Shown here: positions 26,224-34,895 of the stretch, in pieces
How positions within the stretch are numbered: position 1 is the stretch's first letter
Layout: each line of letters begins with the position of its first letter
Assembly: GCF_034424525.1 (NCBI RefSeq)
Contig: NZ_CP139979.1
Span: 3,373,001-3,437,000, forward strand
DNA: 64,000 nt
Origin: Sphingobium yanoikuyae
GTDB taxonomy: Bacteria; Pseudomonadota; Alphaproteobacteria; Sphingomonadales; Sphingomonadaceae
Direction: 5' to 3'
Translations under genes and position numbers: made by a program
Notes under the pieces: model-generated
The model's input: only the letters and a program-made list of their open reading frames with translations
Told to the model about the DNA's origin: nothing
Database searches by the model: none

Positions 26224-26568
26224 TCAGGGCTGTTCGTCTAGGGAAAATATGCGGGTGGCGGCGGTCCATTTGGCGCCGGGGACGGACCAGGGCAATGGCC
26301 GCTGGACGCCGTCCATCTGCGCTTCCCAGGCCTGCACCGCCGGATCGGCGGCGTCGGCCGCCGCCTTGGCCGCCGGGTCGAAATCCGGGCCGGTCTCCAT
26401 CAGCATGACCAGCCGGTTGCCGCTGCGATAGATGTCCATCCCCCGGACATCGGCAGCGCGGATGCTGGCGCCGATGGCCGGCGGCAGCGCGCCGGACGCA
26501 TGCCATGCCTCATATTGGGCGATGGCGGCTTCATCGTCGGCGAGGTCGATCAGCAATACATGACGCAT
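26224..26568 (-). CDS. L-rhamnose/L-fucose mutarotase family protein
   Basis: 114 residues, the normal size. It interconverts sugar anomers to supply the anomer used by the dehydrogenase. The pattern fits the RhaM-like ferredoxin-fold family: MRHVLLIDLADDEAAIAQYE near the N-terminus, then AWHASGALPP, DVRGMDIYRSGNRLVMLME and a C-terminal IFSLDEQP. The ATG at 26568 overlaps the SDR stop by one base (TGATG). In a locus dedicated to L-fucose its likely substrate is L-fucopyranose, although the family name usually says rhamnose. Confidence 0.83.
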   Translation of the reverse strand: MRHVLLIDLADDEAAIAQYEAWHASGALPPAIGASIRAADVRGMDIYRSGNRLVMLMETGPDFDPAAKAAADAADPAVQAWEAQMDGVQRPLPWSVPGAKWTAATRIFSLDEQP

Positions 26569-27302
26569 CACATCACCCAGCCGCCGTCGATCACATGGAC
26601 CGCGCCGGTGGTGAACGCCGCGTCGTCGCTGGCGAGATAGAGGACCAGACCGGCAATCTCCTCGGCCTTGCCGAGGCGTCCCATCGGCTGGCGCGCGACG
26701 AAGGCGGTCTGGGCGGCTTCATAATCGCCGGTGTCGTGCAGACGCTGCTGCAGCGAGGGGGTGTCGACGGTGCCGGGACAGATGCAGTTGCAGCGAATGC
26801 CCTGCCCGACGAAATCGGCGGCGACCGCCTTGGTCAGGCCGATCACGCCCGCCTTGGTCGCGCCATAGGCGAAGCGGTTGGGGATGCCCTTCACCGAGCT
26901 GGCGATGGAGGACATGTTGACGATCGCGCCCGCGCCCTTTTCCACCATGCCCGGCAGGAAGGCCGAAATGGTGTGATATTGGGCGGTCATGTTGAGCGCG
27001 ACGGCAAAGTCCCAGTCGGACTGGCTGCATTCGAGGATATTGCCGGCATGGACGACGCCGGCAATGTTGGCGAGGATGTCGATCGGGCCGATGTCTGCGG
27101 CCAAAGCGCGCACGGCGGCGCCGTCGGTGACATCGAGGGCAAGGCGCTCGCAGCCCTCCAGCCCGTCGAGCGCATCGAGATCGCGGTCGGTGGCGAAGAC
27201 GCGGGCGCCTTCCGCCACGAAACGCTCGACCGAGGCGCGGCCGATGCCGCGGGCGGCGGCGGTGATGAGCGCGGTCTTGCCGGCGAGACGGCCGGCGCTC
27301 AT
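26568..27302 (-). CDS. SDR dehydrogenase, probable 2-keto-3-deoxy-L-fuconate dehydrogenase
   Basis: 244 residues, short-chain dehydrogenase. TGxxxGxG-type cofactor motif in LITAAARGIGRASVERF, NIAG, catalytic Ser in INMSSIASSVKG-like VNMSSIASSVKGIPNR, and YGATKAGVIGLTK with the Tyr-Lys pair. The segment CNCICPGTVDTPSLQQRL is characteristic of the group containing bacterial 2-keto-3-deoxy-L-fuconate dehydrogenase and L-fucose dehydrogenase FucX. In this operon an aldo/keto reductase can do the first oxidation, so the later step is favoured; a dual role is possible. The ATG at 27302 overlaps the UxaA-C stop by four bases. Confidence 0.85.
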   Translation of the reverse strand: MSAGRLAGKTALITAAARGIGRASVERFVAEGARVFATDRDLDALDGLEGCERLALDVTDGAAVRALAADIGPIDILANIAGVVHAGNILECSQSDWDFAVALNMTAQYHTISAFLPGMVEKGAGAIVNMSSIASSVKGIPNRFAYGATKAGVIGLTKAVAADFVGQGIRCNCICPGTVDTPSLQQRLHDTGDYEAAQTAFVARQPMGRLGKAEEIAGLVLYLASDDAAFTTGAVHVIDGGWVM

Positions 27303-28501
27303 GCGCGCGCCACCATCGGCAGACATTCGGGACCGATGGGATCGAAAGCCTTGTAGGTCAAAATAAACTCCTGATGGCCCAGTTGTTCGGAAAGGCTGCG
27401 CTCGCCCGCCGCCACGGCGAGGATGGCATCATAGATTTCCTGGCCGACCTGATCGAGGGTCGCTTCCCCCTCCAGGATGCGGCCGGCATTGACGTCCATG
27501 TCGGCGGCCAGGCGGCGGCCGGTTTCGGGATTGGCGCAGATCTTGATGACCGGCGAGATCGCCGATCCGACCACCGATCCGCGCCCGGTGGTGAACAGGG
27601 TGACATGCGCGCCACAGGCGATCAGCTCGACGATCTCGGCATTGTCGGAGATATTGGGGAAGCCGAAGCGCGGCTCGCCATCGGGCACGACGTCGAGCAG
27701 ATAGAGGCCGCCCATTGGCGGGATATCGCCCGGCTTCAATATGCCGTCGATCCGCGAGCTGCCCGACTTGCTGTAGGCGCCCATGGATTTTTCCTCCTGG
27801 GTGGTGAGGCCGCCTTCGGCATTGCCCGGCGCGAAGCTGCCAAAGCCCATGACGGTATAATAGGCCTCCGCCTTCTGCACGCAGGCCTCGATCGCGGCGG
27901 CGAGTTCGGGCGTGGCGGCGCGGTCAGCCATGATCTTCTCGCAGCCGACCAGTTCGCCGGTCTCCTCGAAGATGCAGGCCGCCCCCTCCGCCACCAGCCG
28001 GTCGAAGGCGCGGCCGACCGCCGGATTGGCGGTGATGCCGCTGGTGCCGTCCGACCCGCCGCAGATGGTGGCGACGACCAGTTCCTCGACGCTCATCGGC
28101 ACGCGCTCGACCGACGCGATCTGTGCCCGCACCCGATCGACCGCTTCCAGCCCGGCGGCGATGGTGGCGGCGGTGCCGCCCTTTTCCTGGATCACCAGCA
28201 GTTCGGCCGGACGGCCGCTGGCCTCCACGACGGCGCGCAGCTTTTCTCGGTTGAAGCTTTCGCAGCCGAGCGAAACGATGACGAGGCCGCCGACATTGGG
28301 ATGGGTGGCGATCGCCTCCATCACCTTGGCGGCATAGGCGTTGGGATAGCAGCCGGGGAAGCCGATCAGCTGGACATCGGGATCATCGGCCTTGTCGACG
28401 ATGCGGCGCGCGACATGGTGCGCGCATTCGACCAGATAGGCGACGGCGACGACATTGCGGATGCCCTTGCGCCCGTCGGAACGGAGCCAGCCCTGGATCA
28501 T
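27299..28501 (-). CDS. UxaA-type dehydratase, large (C-terminal) subunit
   Basis: About 400 residues matching the C-terminal catalytic part of altronate/galactarate dehydratases: GWLRSDGRKGIRNVVAVAYL, IGFPGCYPNAYA, IVSLGCESFN, ATICGGSDGTSGITANPAVG, ETGELVGCEK, and IKICANPETGRRLAADMDVN. Conserved Cys residues in these motifs (PGCYPN, LGCES, TICGG) fit metal binding. Split large/small UxaA-type genes also occur in the Campylobacter jejuni fucose locus, where they are proposed to dehydrate L-fuconate. The ATG at 28501 overlaps the stop of the small subunit by four bases. Predicted reaction: L-fuconate to 2-keto-3-deoxy-L-fuconate. Confidence 0.87.
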   Translation of the reverse strand: MIQGWLRSDGRKGIRNVVAVAYLVECAHHVARRIVDKADDPDVQLIGFPGCYPNAYAAKVMEAIATHPNVGGLVIVSLGCESFNREKLRAVVEASGRPAELLVIQEKGGTAATIAAGLEAVDRVRAQIASVERVPMSVEELVVATICGGSDGTSGITANPAVGRAFDRLVAEGAACIFEETGELVGCEKIMADRAATPELAAAIEACVQKAEAYYTVMGFGSFAPGNAEGGLTTQEEKSMGAYSKSGSSRIDGILKPGDIPPMGGLYLLDVVPDGEPRFGFPNISDNAEIVELIACGAHVTLFTTGRGSVVGSAISPVIKICANPETGRRLAADMDVNAGRILEGEATLDQVGQEIYDAILAVAAGERSLSEQLGHQEFILTYKAFDPIGPECLPMVARA

Positions 28502-28806
28502 GCGCCCTGCTCCAGCGCGGTGCGGGTGTGGCTGCTGATATAATCGCTCTTCATATTGTGCATATGGACCCATTGGCCGGCGACGACCGGCGCAGTCATC
28601 GAGCCGATCGGCGCGCCATATTTGATGACCTTGTCGCCCTGCGCCAGCGCCACGCGGGCGATCTTGTGGCCGATCGCGATGCCTTCGCGCGCGGGGATGG
28701 TGCCACCGGCGACGGGAAGGATATCGCCCGCCTCGATCGCGCTGACGCAGATCAGCACATTGTCGTTAGGGTGCAGCAGGATGAGGCGGCTGTCATGTTC
28801 AAGCAT
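28498..28806 (-). CDS. UxaA-type dehydratase, small SAF-domain subunit
   Basis: 102 residues corresponding to the N-terminal SAF domain of altronate dehydratase: RLILLHPNDNVLICVSAIEA, IPAREGIAIGHKIARVAL, KVIKYGAPIGSMTAPVVAGQ and WVHMHNMKSDY. The domain contributes substrate and metal contacts to the large subunit. It overlaps the aldo/keto reductase gene by eight bases at its start and the large subunit by four at its end, so the two halves are translated together. In many bacteria both parts form one chain; here they are separate. Confidence 0.87.
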   Translation of the reverse strand: MLEHDSRLILLHPNDNVLICVSAIEAGDILPVAGGTIPAREGIAIGHKIARVALAQGDKVIKYGAPIGSMTAPVVAGQWVHMHNMKSDYISSHTRTALEQGA

Positions 28807-29782
28807 GGCTGTGGGCCTTGGCAAGAGGATGGGCACGGGCGGCGGCGTCGAGCGCCGGCCAGAGCGTGGCTGGAATGGAGGCGCCCAGGCGGGCGATCGT
28901 GTCATGGACCTGATCCGCGCCGACCAGGCCGGGGATCACGGCCATGACCTGCGGATGGCGCAGCGGAAATTGCAGCGCGGCGGCGGGCAGCGCGACGCCG
29001 GCTTCGCGGCAGAGCGCCGCCATGGCCTGGGCGCGGGCGAGGATCGCCGCGTCCGGGGCGGCATAGTCGAAATGGAGCGGGCCGCTGAGATCGCGGGCGA
29101 GGATACCGCTATTATAGGGGCCGCCGACGATGACCTGCACATCGGCGCTGGCGCAGCGGTCGAGCAGTTCCTCCGCGCCGCGATCGAGCAAGGTGTAGCG
29201 GCCGGCGATCAGGATCGCGTCCAGTTCCACCCGGTCGAGCAGGTCATGGCAGATCGCGACCTCGTTGACGCCGATGCCGATCGCCCCGATCGCGCCCGCA
29301 TCCTTGAGGTCGCGCATCGCCCGATAGCCGCCGTCGAGGAAGGCGGCGAGATGATCATCATGCGCGTCGCCATGGGTCAGGCGGCCGATATCATGAGCGA
29401 GCAGCAGGTCGATGCGGTCGCGGCGCAGGCGCTTCTGGCTGCTCTCGAAGGACCGCAGCACGGCGTCATGGCCATAATCGAAATGCGGCTCGAACGGGTC
29501 GGCATCGACGAAGCCATGGCGTTCGCCCTGCGCATCGGTGGGCCGCAGCAGGCGGCCGACCTTGGTCGAGACCCGCGCCCTGCCCTGCGGGTCATGCTCA
29601 GCGAGTGCCGCGCCGAGCCGCCTTTCGGCAAGGCCAAAGCCATAATGGGGGGCGGTGTCGAAATAGGCGATGCCGGCGGCGAAGGCGGCGTCGAGGGTGG
29701 CGCGCGCCTCCGCATCGCTGACGACGCGATAGAGATTGCCGATGGGCGCGGTGCCCATGCCCAGGGTCGGGAAATCGATCAT
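28799..29782 (-). CDS. Aldo/keto reductase, probable L-fucose 1-dehydrogenase
   Basis: 327 residues. MIDFPTLGMGTAPIGNLYR, the catalytic-site Asp/Tyr in AYFDTAPHYGFGLAERRLG, STKVGRLLRP and LAHDIGRLTHG match the D-threo-aldose/L-fucose dehydrogenase group of aldo/keto reductases, which oxidise L-fucose to L-fucono-lactone with NAD(P)+. A much longer frame extends upstream through the lactonase gene but is not family-like. The ATG at 29782 overlaps the lactonase stop by four bases, and the order reductase-lactonase in one operon supports the assignment. Confidence 0.87.
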   Translation of the reverse strand: MIDFPTLGMGTAPIGNLYRVVSDAEARATLDAAFAAGIAYFDTAPHYGFGLAERRLGAALAEHDPQGRARVSTKVGRLLRPTDAQGERHGFVDADPFEPHFDYGHDAVLRSFESSQKRLRRDRIDLLLAHDIGRLTHGDAHDDHLAAFLDGGYRAMRDLKDAGAIGAIGIGVNEVAICHDLLDRVELDAILIAGRYTLLDRGAEELLDRCASADVQVIVGGPYNSGILARDLSGPLHFDYAAPDAAILARAQAMAALCREAGVALPAAALQFPLRHPQVMAVIPGLVGADQVHDTIARLGASIPATLWPALDAAARAHPLAKAHSHA

Positions 29783-30603
29783 GCGGCGGCTCCCTGCGTG
29801 ACGCGATAGAGGCGTGCAGCATTGTCGGCGAAGATGGCGCGATGCGCCGCGACCGGCACCGAGGCGCAGGCGAGGTCGAGCCAGGCGGCATAGTCGGACG
29901 CGAGCGTCAGCACCGGCCAGTCGCTGCCCCAGAGCAGGCGATCCGGGCCGAACAGGGCGACCAGTTCGGCGATGAAGGGGGCGGCCGCGCCCTCCCCTGC
30001 CCCCGGCGCCAATTCGGTGAGCAGGCCCGACAGCTTGCACGCGACATTGGGGCAGGCGGCGAGATCGGCCATGGCGGCGTGCCAGTCGGCCGGGATAGTA
30101 TCGCCCACCAAAGGCTTGGCGGCATGGTCGATGATGATGCTGAGGTCGGGCTGGCGCCGGGCCAGCCGGGCGAGCGAGACGAGATGCTGCGGCCGCACCA
30201 GTGCGTCGAGCACCAGGCCATGCCGGGCCAGTGCCGCGAAGCCGGGTGCCAGTTCCGGATCGTCGAAACAGTCGGGTGCGCGGCCCTGCATCATCGGACG
30301 GATGCCGACCAGCGGCCCGGCGACCTGCATCGCGGCGACGCGAGCGGCGACGTCTCCTGTAAGATCGACCCAGCCGACGACGCCGGCGATGCGATCGGTT
30401 TCGGCCGCCAGCGAGAGCAGCCAATGGGTGTCGGCGTCCGATTCCTGGCTCTGCACCAGGATCGCGGCGTCGACCTTATTGGCATCGAGCCGCGCGAGCA
30501 GATCAGCCAGCCCATAGTCGCGATGGATCGCCGGCAGGTCGGCGCCGGGCCAGCTGCAGTCGTTGCGGCCGAGCTGCCAGAGATGGACATGGGCGTCGAT
30601 CAT
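29779..30603 (-). CDS. Amidohydrolase-family sugar lactonase (L-fucono-lactonase)
   Basis: 274 residues of the COG3618 amidohydrolase family. The metal-binding start MIDAHVHLWQLGRNDCSWPG, IIIDHAAKP with its His, CKLSGLLTE, and LLWGSDWPV with the catalytic Asp are all present. These enzymes hydrolyse L-fucono- or L-rhamnono-lactones in the cytoplasm. The ATG overlaps the fucP stop by four bases. Its position between the transporter and dehydrogenase makes L-fucono-1,5-lactone the probable substrate. Confidence 0.88.
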   Translation of the reverse strand: MIDAHVHLWQLGRNDCSWPGADLPAIHRDYGLADLLARLDANKVDAAILVQSQESDADTHWLLSLAAETDRIAGVVGWVDLTGDVAARVAAMQVAGPLVGIRPMMQGRAPDCFDDPELAPGFAALARHGLVLDALVRPQHLVSLARLARRQPDLSIIIDHAAKPLVGDTIPADWHAAMADLAACPNVACKLSGLLTELAPGAGEGAAAPFIAELVALFGPDRLLWGSDWPVLTLASDYAAWLDLACASVPVAAHRAIFADNAARLYRVTQGAAA

Positions 30604-31841
30604 GCCACCCCGCCCTTGCCACGCATGCGATGGGCATAGGCCGCGACCACCAGGAAGCAGAGTGCGGGCACCACCATTGCGGCGTTGATCGTGCCGGCCA
30701 TGTCGGAAATCAGGCCCATCAGCGCGGTCAGCACCGCGCCGCCGATGATGGCCATGACGATCATTGACGCGCCCGGCTTGGTCAGCGGACCGAGGCCGTC
30801 GAGCGAGAGGACGAAGATGGTCGGATACATGATCGACATGAAGAAGCTGGCGGCCACCAGCGCGACGACGCCGGGCAGGCCGAGCCAGACCGAGCCGACC
30901 AGCGCGAGGCCGAGATTGACGAGCGCGAACAGCCGCATCAGCCGCGCACCATCGAAGCGGGAGAGCAGCGCCGCGCCGGCAAAACGGCCGGCCATGAACA
31001 GGCCGAGCGACAGGGTCAGCAGCCAGGCGGCATGCTGGGCGGTGATGCCCGGCAGCGCCGCCTGCGCATAGCGGATGAGATAGCTCCAGATGCCGACCTG
31101 GGCGCCGACATAGAAGAATTGGGCGGCAACCCCGGCCAGATAGCGCGGACGACGCAGCAACTGGCGATAGCCGGCCAGCGGCGAGGCGGCGCCGGCATGG
31201 CCCTCCACCGCCGCCTTCGGGAAGGGTGTTCGCGCGAGCAAGGCCGCCCAGGCCAGCACGACCAGCGCGATCAGCAGATAGGGCAGGCGCACGGCCGAGG
31301 CGGCAGCGGCGCCCTGTGCCGGGGCATCGGACAGGATCAGCGTTGCGCCGAGCGCCACGCCGGTGATCGAGCCGAGCGGATTGAATGCCTGGGCGAGATT
31401 GAGGCGGCGGGCGGCGCCGGCGGCATCACCCAGCACCGCAACCATCGGATTGGCGGCGGTTTCGAGGAAAGCCAGGCCACTGGCGATCACGAACAGGGCG
31501 AACAGGAAGAAGGGATAGCTGACCGCGGCGGAGGCCGGCAGGAACAGCAAGGCGCCGAGCGCAAACAGCAGCAGGCCCAGGATCACCGTCGCCTTGTAGC
31601 CGAAGCGCTGCGCCGTCAGCGCGGCAGGAATGGCGAAGCAGAAATAGCCCAGATAAAAGGCCGACTGGACCAGGCCCGAGGCGAAGTCCGAAAGGGCGAA
31701 GGCGTGCCGGAAATGGGCGATCAGCACGTCGTTGAGATTATTGGCAAGGCCCCAGAGGAAGAAGAGGCCGATCGTCAGCATGACCGCCATCTTTGTGGCG
31801 CCGCTATCTTCCTGTCTGTCTACCCTGGCATCTGCCTGCAT
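30600..31841 (-). CDS. fucP: L-fucose:proton symporter, MFS FucP family
   Basis: 413 residues, about 12 transmembrane helices. LFFLWGLANNLNDVLIAHFRHAF-like start (FFLWGLANNLNDVLI, HFRHAFALS), QSAFYLGYFCFAIPAA, FLETAANPMVAVLG and LAQAFNPLGS are signature segments of the FucP/NagP group, and FFYVGAQVGIWSYLIRY is also typical. It brings sugar across the inner membrane with protons. The ATG at 31841 is 92 bases after the TonB receptor, separated by a strong hairpin. The locus makes L-fucose the likely substrate, though FucP relatives can take other sugars. Confidence 0.9.
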   Translation of the reverse strand: MQADARVDRQEDSGATKMAVMLTIGLFFLWGLANNLNDVLIAHFRHAFALSDFASGLVQSAFYLGYFCFAIPAALTAQRFGYKATVILGLLLFALGALLFLPASAAVSYPFFLFALFVIASGLAFLETAANPMVAVLGDAAGAARRLNLAQAFNPLGSITGVALGATLILSDAPAQGAAAASAVRLPYLLIALVVLAWAALLARTPFPKAAVEGHAGAASPLAGYRQLLRRPRYLAGVAAQFFYVGAQVGIWSYLIRYAQAALPGITAQHAAWLLTLSLGLFMAGRFAGAALLSRFDGARLMRLFALVNLGLALVGSVWLGLPGVVALVAASFFMSIMYPTIFVLSLDGLGPLTKPGASMIVMAIIGGAVLTALMGLISDMAGTINAAMVVPALCFLVVAAYAHRMRGKGGVA

Positions 31842-31868
31842 CACCCATCCTCTCTATTGGCGAACATG

Positions 31869-31899
31869 GCAGGCCCGTCCCTGTTGGGATCGGGCCTGC
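31869..31899 (-). promoter_or_regulatory. Strong hairpin between TonB receptor and fucP
   Basis: Nine-base perfect arms GCAGGCCCG (31869-31877) and CGGGCCTGC (31891-31899), extended inside by TCCC/GGGA. No T-run follows on the minus strand, so it is more likely a 3' stabiliser or processing stop that lets receptor mRNA outlast the downstream genes. Confidence 0.55.
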
Positions 31900-31933
31900 G
31901 CAGTCGGGGGAGGTTATACGCCTCCCATGCGGA

Positions 31934-34642
31934 TCAGTAGCTGATCCGGGCCGTCAGGCTGATGCGACGGTCATTGACCACCACGTCACGCGGACGGCTG
32001 TCGATGCCGAAATAGGTCGCACGACGGGTGTTGGTCAGGTTGGTGCCGTCCAGCGCCAGCGCGAACTGCGGCGTCACATTGTAGCTGATCGACGCATCGA
32101 GCTGACCGAAGGGCTTGTTGAACACCGGCAGGCTGCCGGTGCCGTTGCCCGCCGTGGTCACGACATATTTGCTGCGCCAGTTATAGGCGACGCGGGCCGA
32201 CAGGCCGCCCTTCTCGTAGATGCCGACGATGTTGTAATTATATTTCGACAGCAGTTCGAGCGGAACGTTGGTGACCGGGCCGCTGGTGGCGGGCGACGGC
32301 GCCTGCGAGTCCACATAGGTGAAGTTCGCCTGCATGCCGAGACCGTCGAACGGACCGGGCAGGAAGTCGAAGAACTGCTGATAGGCGAGTTCGAAGCCCT
32401 TCACCTTGCCCTTGGCGACATTGTTGTAGGACGTCACTTCATATTCATAGCTGTTGCCATTGTCGAAGGTCACGTCGCGATAGGACACGGCAGTCTGGAT
32501 GTAGTTCTTGATATTCTTGTAGAAGGCCGCTGCGGTCAGCGAGCCGGTCCGCGAGAAATACCATTCCACCGTGGCATCCAGATTGTCCGACTTCATCGGC
32601 TTCAGATACGGATTGCCGCCGCTGGCCGTGTGGATCTGATCCTGCTGCGCGGCGCCCGGTTCGCTGATCGTCAGGCTGGGGTTGAGCTGCGTGAAGGTCG
32701 GACGCGAGATGTTCTTCGCGGCGGCAAAACGCAGCTGCAGATTGTCGGTCAGGTGGACGCGCAGGTTCAGGCTCGGCAGGACCGAGGTATAATCCTGCGA
32801 CACGGCGATCGGGTTGAACACGGTCGGGCCGCTGACTTCATTGCCATTTTCGTCCAGCACGATCGGGGTCTGCTGATAATAGCCCGACACGTCGAGATTG
32901 GTGCGGACCACGCGGACGCCGATATTGCCGTCGATCGGATCGGCCTTGAAGAAGGCGGTGGCATAGCCGGTGAAGGTCTTCTGCCGCTGCTGGTTCGTGC
33001 CGCTCTGGGTATAGGCCGGCGCGCTGGCGATGCCCAGCGTGTCGAGCGTGTTCTGATAATTGCGGATGATGCCGCGGTTGAAGGCGATGATGTTGCCGAA
33101 CAGGTCGGCGTCGCCGCGGAAGAAGTCGCCCAGATCAACCGTTTCCAGTTCGCTGGGGATGCCCGACAGGCCGGTATAGCGATAGCCGGTGTCGATCGTG
33201 CGGTTCTTGCGGTCGGCGTAGCGGAAGCCGGCCTTGATCGACGACAGGATGCCGGCATCGAAGCGATATTCGGCGTCGAGGCGCGCGGTCTTGTCCGACG
33301 CCTTCGATTCATTGAGGTTATCGAGATAGAAGGCGCTGGTGTAGGTCGCCGGGTTGGTGAGGCCGGTTTCCGAACCGATGTTCACGACCGGGACCGAACC
33401 GGAAATATCCTGATAGAGGGTGTCGGCAACGCCGTTCAGGCCGAAGATCGAGCGCAGATTCTTGGTCTTGGCATCGACATACTGGCCGTCGGCGGTGATC
33501 GTCAGATTGTCGACCGGCTTCCACTTCAGGTTCAGCGAATAGTCCGTCGTGGTCGAATGACGGGTCTGGGCGCTGGTGTTGTTGCCGACCGGCACGTCGA
33601 TGAAGGTGCCGCTCTCGAAATCGCCATTGTCGGCATAGGTGAAGGCCGCGCCGGGCTGCGGGATGATCGCGCTGCCCGAGCTGTAGGCGAAGAAGCTATA
33701 GTCGTCGAAACGGAACTTATAGTCCGAACGGAAGACTTCGGCGGTCAGCTCCAGCGTGTCGCTGGGGCGCCACTGGAGCGCGACATCGGTGCCGAGGCGA
33801 CGACGATCGCCATAGACTTCGCCGATACCGGTACCATGCGGCAGGGTCGTGGTCTGGCCGGTGCGGCCCAGGCTCGCCAGCACTTCGGCGTCGGTCGCGT
33901 TGGTCGGATCGAGCGTGTAGAAGGGCTCGGTCGAGATCGTGTCCTGACGGAAGGCGGTCTTCTGGAAGGAGACGCTGGCGAGGATGCCGATTTCACCGAT
34001 GCCGGTGTCCCAGCGGTCGCTGACCATCAGCGAAGCCGAGGGCTTGAACTTGTCGGTCAGGTCGAAATAGCTCTGGGTCGCGGTGGCGGCGACCTTCAGA
34101 CCATCGAAGTCGAACGGCTTGCGGGTGCGGAAGTTGATCGTGCCCGACAGCTGGTCCTCGATCAGGTCGGCCGACGGGTTCTTATAGACATCGATGCCCG
34201 ACAGCAGTTCGGACGGGATGTCTTCCAGGTTCAGCTGGTTGGCGCCCGAGGCGGTGAAGATGTCGCGGCCGTTGAGTTCGGTGCGGACCTGGGTCAGGCC
34301 GCGGATCGCGACCGAGCTGCCTTCGCCATATTGGCGCTGGACCTGGATGCCGGTGATGCGCTGCAGCGCTTCGGCGACGTTCCGGTCGGGCAGCTTGCCA
34401 ATGTCTTCGGCGACGATGGAGTCGACGATCACGTCGCTGTTGCGCTTGATCGACTGGGCGCTGGAAAGGCTGGCGCGGACACCGGTGACAACGATGCCAT
34501 CTTCGGACGCAGGAGCATCGCTCGACTGTTCCGCAGCCACATCCTGGGCGTGTGCCTGCACGCTGCACCCCAGCATGACGCTGGCGAGCGAGATACCGGC
34601 GAGCAATTCCGCACGCGACGGCACGTTAAAATTCTTGAACAT
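31934..34642 (-). CDS. TonB-dependent outer-membrane receptor (fucose locus)
   Basis: 902 residues. Signal with SLASVMLGCSVQAHAQ, TonB-box region DGIVVTGVRASLSSAQS, plug with SIVAEDIGKLPDRNVAEALQ, GIQVQRQYGEGSSVAIRGL and NGRDIFTASG, then a barrel ending in RDVVVNDRRISLTARISY. The GIVVTGxRASL and EDIGKLPD pattern defines the large carbohydrate-type TonB receptor group of Caulobacter and sphingomonads. The ATG at 34642 has GGAAGGGA upstream. It is the first gene of the fucose operon, divergent from the IclR regulator, and probably imports the fucosylated oligosaccharide or free fucose. Confidence 0.92.
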   Translation of the reverse strand: MFKNFNVPSRAELLAGISLASVMLGCSVQAHAQDVAAEQSSDAPASEDGIVVTGVRASLSSAQSIKRNSDVIVDSIVAEDIGKLPDRNVAEALQRITGIQVQRQYGEGSSVAIRGLTQVRTELNGRDIFTASGANQLNLEDIPSELLSGIDVYKNPSADLIEDQLSGTINFRTRKPFDFDGLKVAATATQSYFDLTDKFKPSASLMVSDRWDTGIGEIGILASVSFQKTAFRQDTISTEPFYTLDPTNATDAEVLASLGRTGQTTTLPHGTGIGEVYGDRRRLGTDVALQWRPSDTLELTAEVFRSDYKFRFDDYSFFAYSSGSAIIPQPGAAFTYADNGDFESGTFIDVPVGNNTSAQTRHSTTTDYSLNLKWKPVDNLTITADGQYVDAKTKNLRSIFGLNGVADTLYQDISGSVPVVNIGSETGLTNPATYTSAFYLDNLNESKASDKTARLDAEYRFDAGILSSIKAGFRYADRKNRTIDTGYRYTGLSGIPSELETVDLGDFFRGDADLFGNIIAFNRGIIRNYQNTLDTLGIASAPAYTQSGTNQQRQKTFTGYATAFFKADPIDGNIGVRVVRTNLDVSGYYQQTPIVLDENGNEVSGPTVFNPIAVSQDYTSVLPSLNLRVHLTDNLQLRFAAAKNISRPTFTQLNPSLTISEPGAAQQDQIHTASGGNPYLKPMKSDNLDATVEWYFSRTGSLTAAAFYKNIKNYIQTAVSYRDVTFDNGNSYEYEVTSYNNVAKGKVKGFELAYQQFFDFLPGPFDGLGMQANFTYVDSQAPSPATSGPVTNVPLELLSKYNYNIVGIYEKGGLSARVAYNWRSKYVVTTAGNGTGSLPVFNKPFGQLDASISYNVTPQFALALDGTNLTNTRRATYFGIDSRPRDVVVNDRRISLTARISY

Positions 34643-34747
34643 TTGGTCCCTTCCTCTCCCCTGGCCCCTGGTCGGAGCACTGATCGATTCGGCGCCGCGA
34701 TGCCGCGGCAAAACATATTCCCCTGCCGTGATATTTCCCTATTGGGA

Positions 34748-34757
34748 GCGATACCAA
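34748..34757. promoter_or_regulatory. Candidate operator GCG[AC]TACCAA, copy 1
   Basis: GCGATACCAA in the 253-base divergent region between the TonB receptor and IclR genes; with the upstream TTGG it also forms TTGG-N8-CCAA. Further copies lie at 34851-34860 and 34910-34919, the last inside the IclR coding start. Confidence 0.35.
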
Positions 34758-34779
34758 CGCGGCGCCCTATTACTCTCCG

Positions 34780-34795
34780 TTTCCAATTTGTGAAA
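34780..34795. promoter_or_regulatory. Candidate IclR-type operator TTTC-N8-GAAA
   Basis: TTTCCAATTTGTGAAA, a partial inverted repeat in an AT-rich island (34770-34812) between the divergent genes. IclR-family sites often have TTTCC/GGAAA-type arms, so this is a possible regulator site or part of the promoter. Confidence 0.35.
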
Positions 34796-34850
34796 TATAA
34801 AAATTGATTTCACCTGTAGATGGTGTGTAGGGAAGGACCAACAGATGATG

Positions 34851-34860
34851 GCGCTACCAA
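34851..34860. promoter_or_regulatory. Candidate operator GCG[AC]TACCAA, copy 2
   Basis: GCGCTACCAA, 36 bases upstream of the IclR start; followed after 17 bases by TTGGT, giving ACCAA-N17-TTGGT. Same ten-base word as at 34910-34919. Confidence 0.35.
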
Positions 34861-34895
34861 AGGCGAGATAGCGCCCGATTGGTGAGGGGATCGGG

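Noticed and set aside
28907..30424. Long version of the aldo/keto reductase reaching through the lactonase gene
   Set aside because: The upstream part is an out-of-frame shadow of the lactonase; the reductase family begins at MIDFPTLGMG at 29782.
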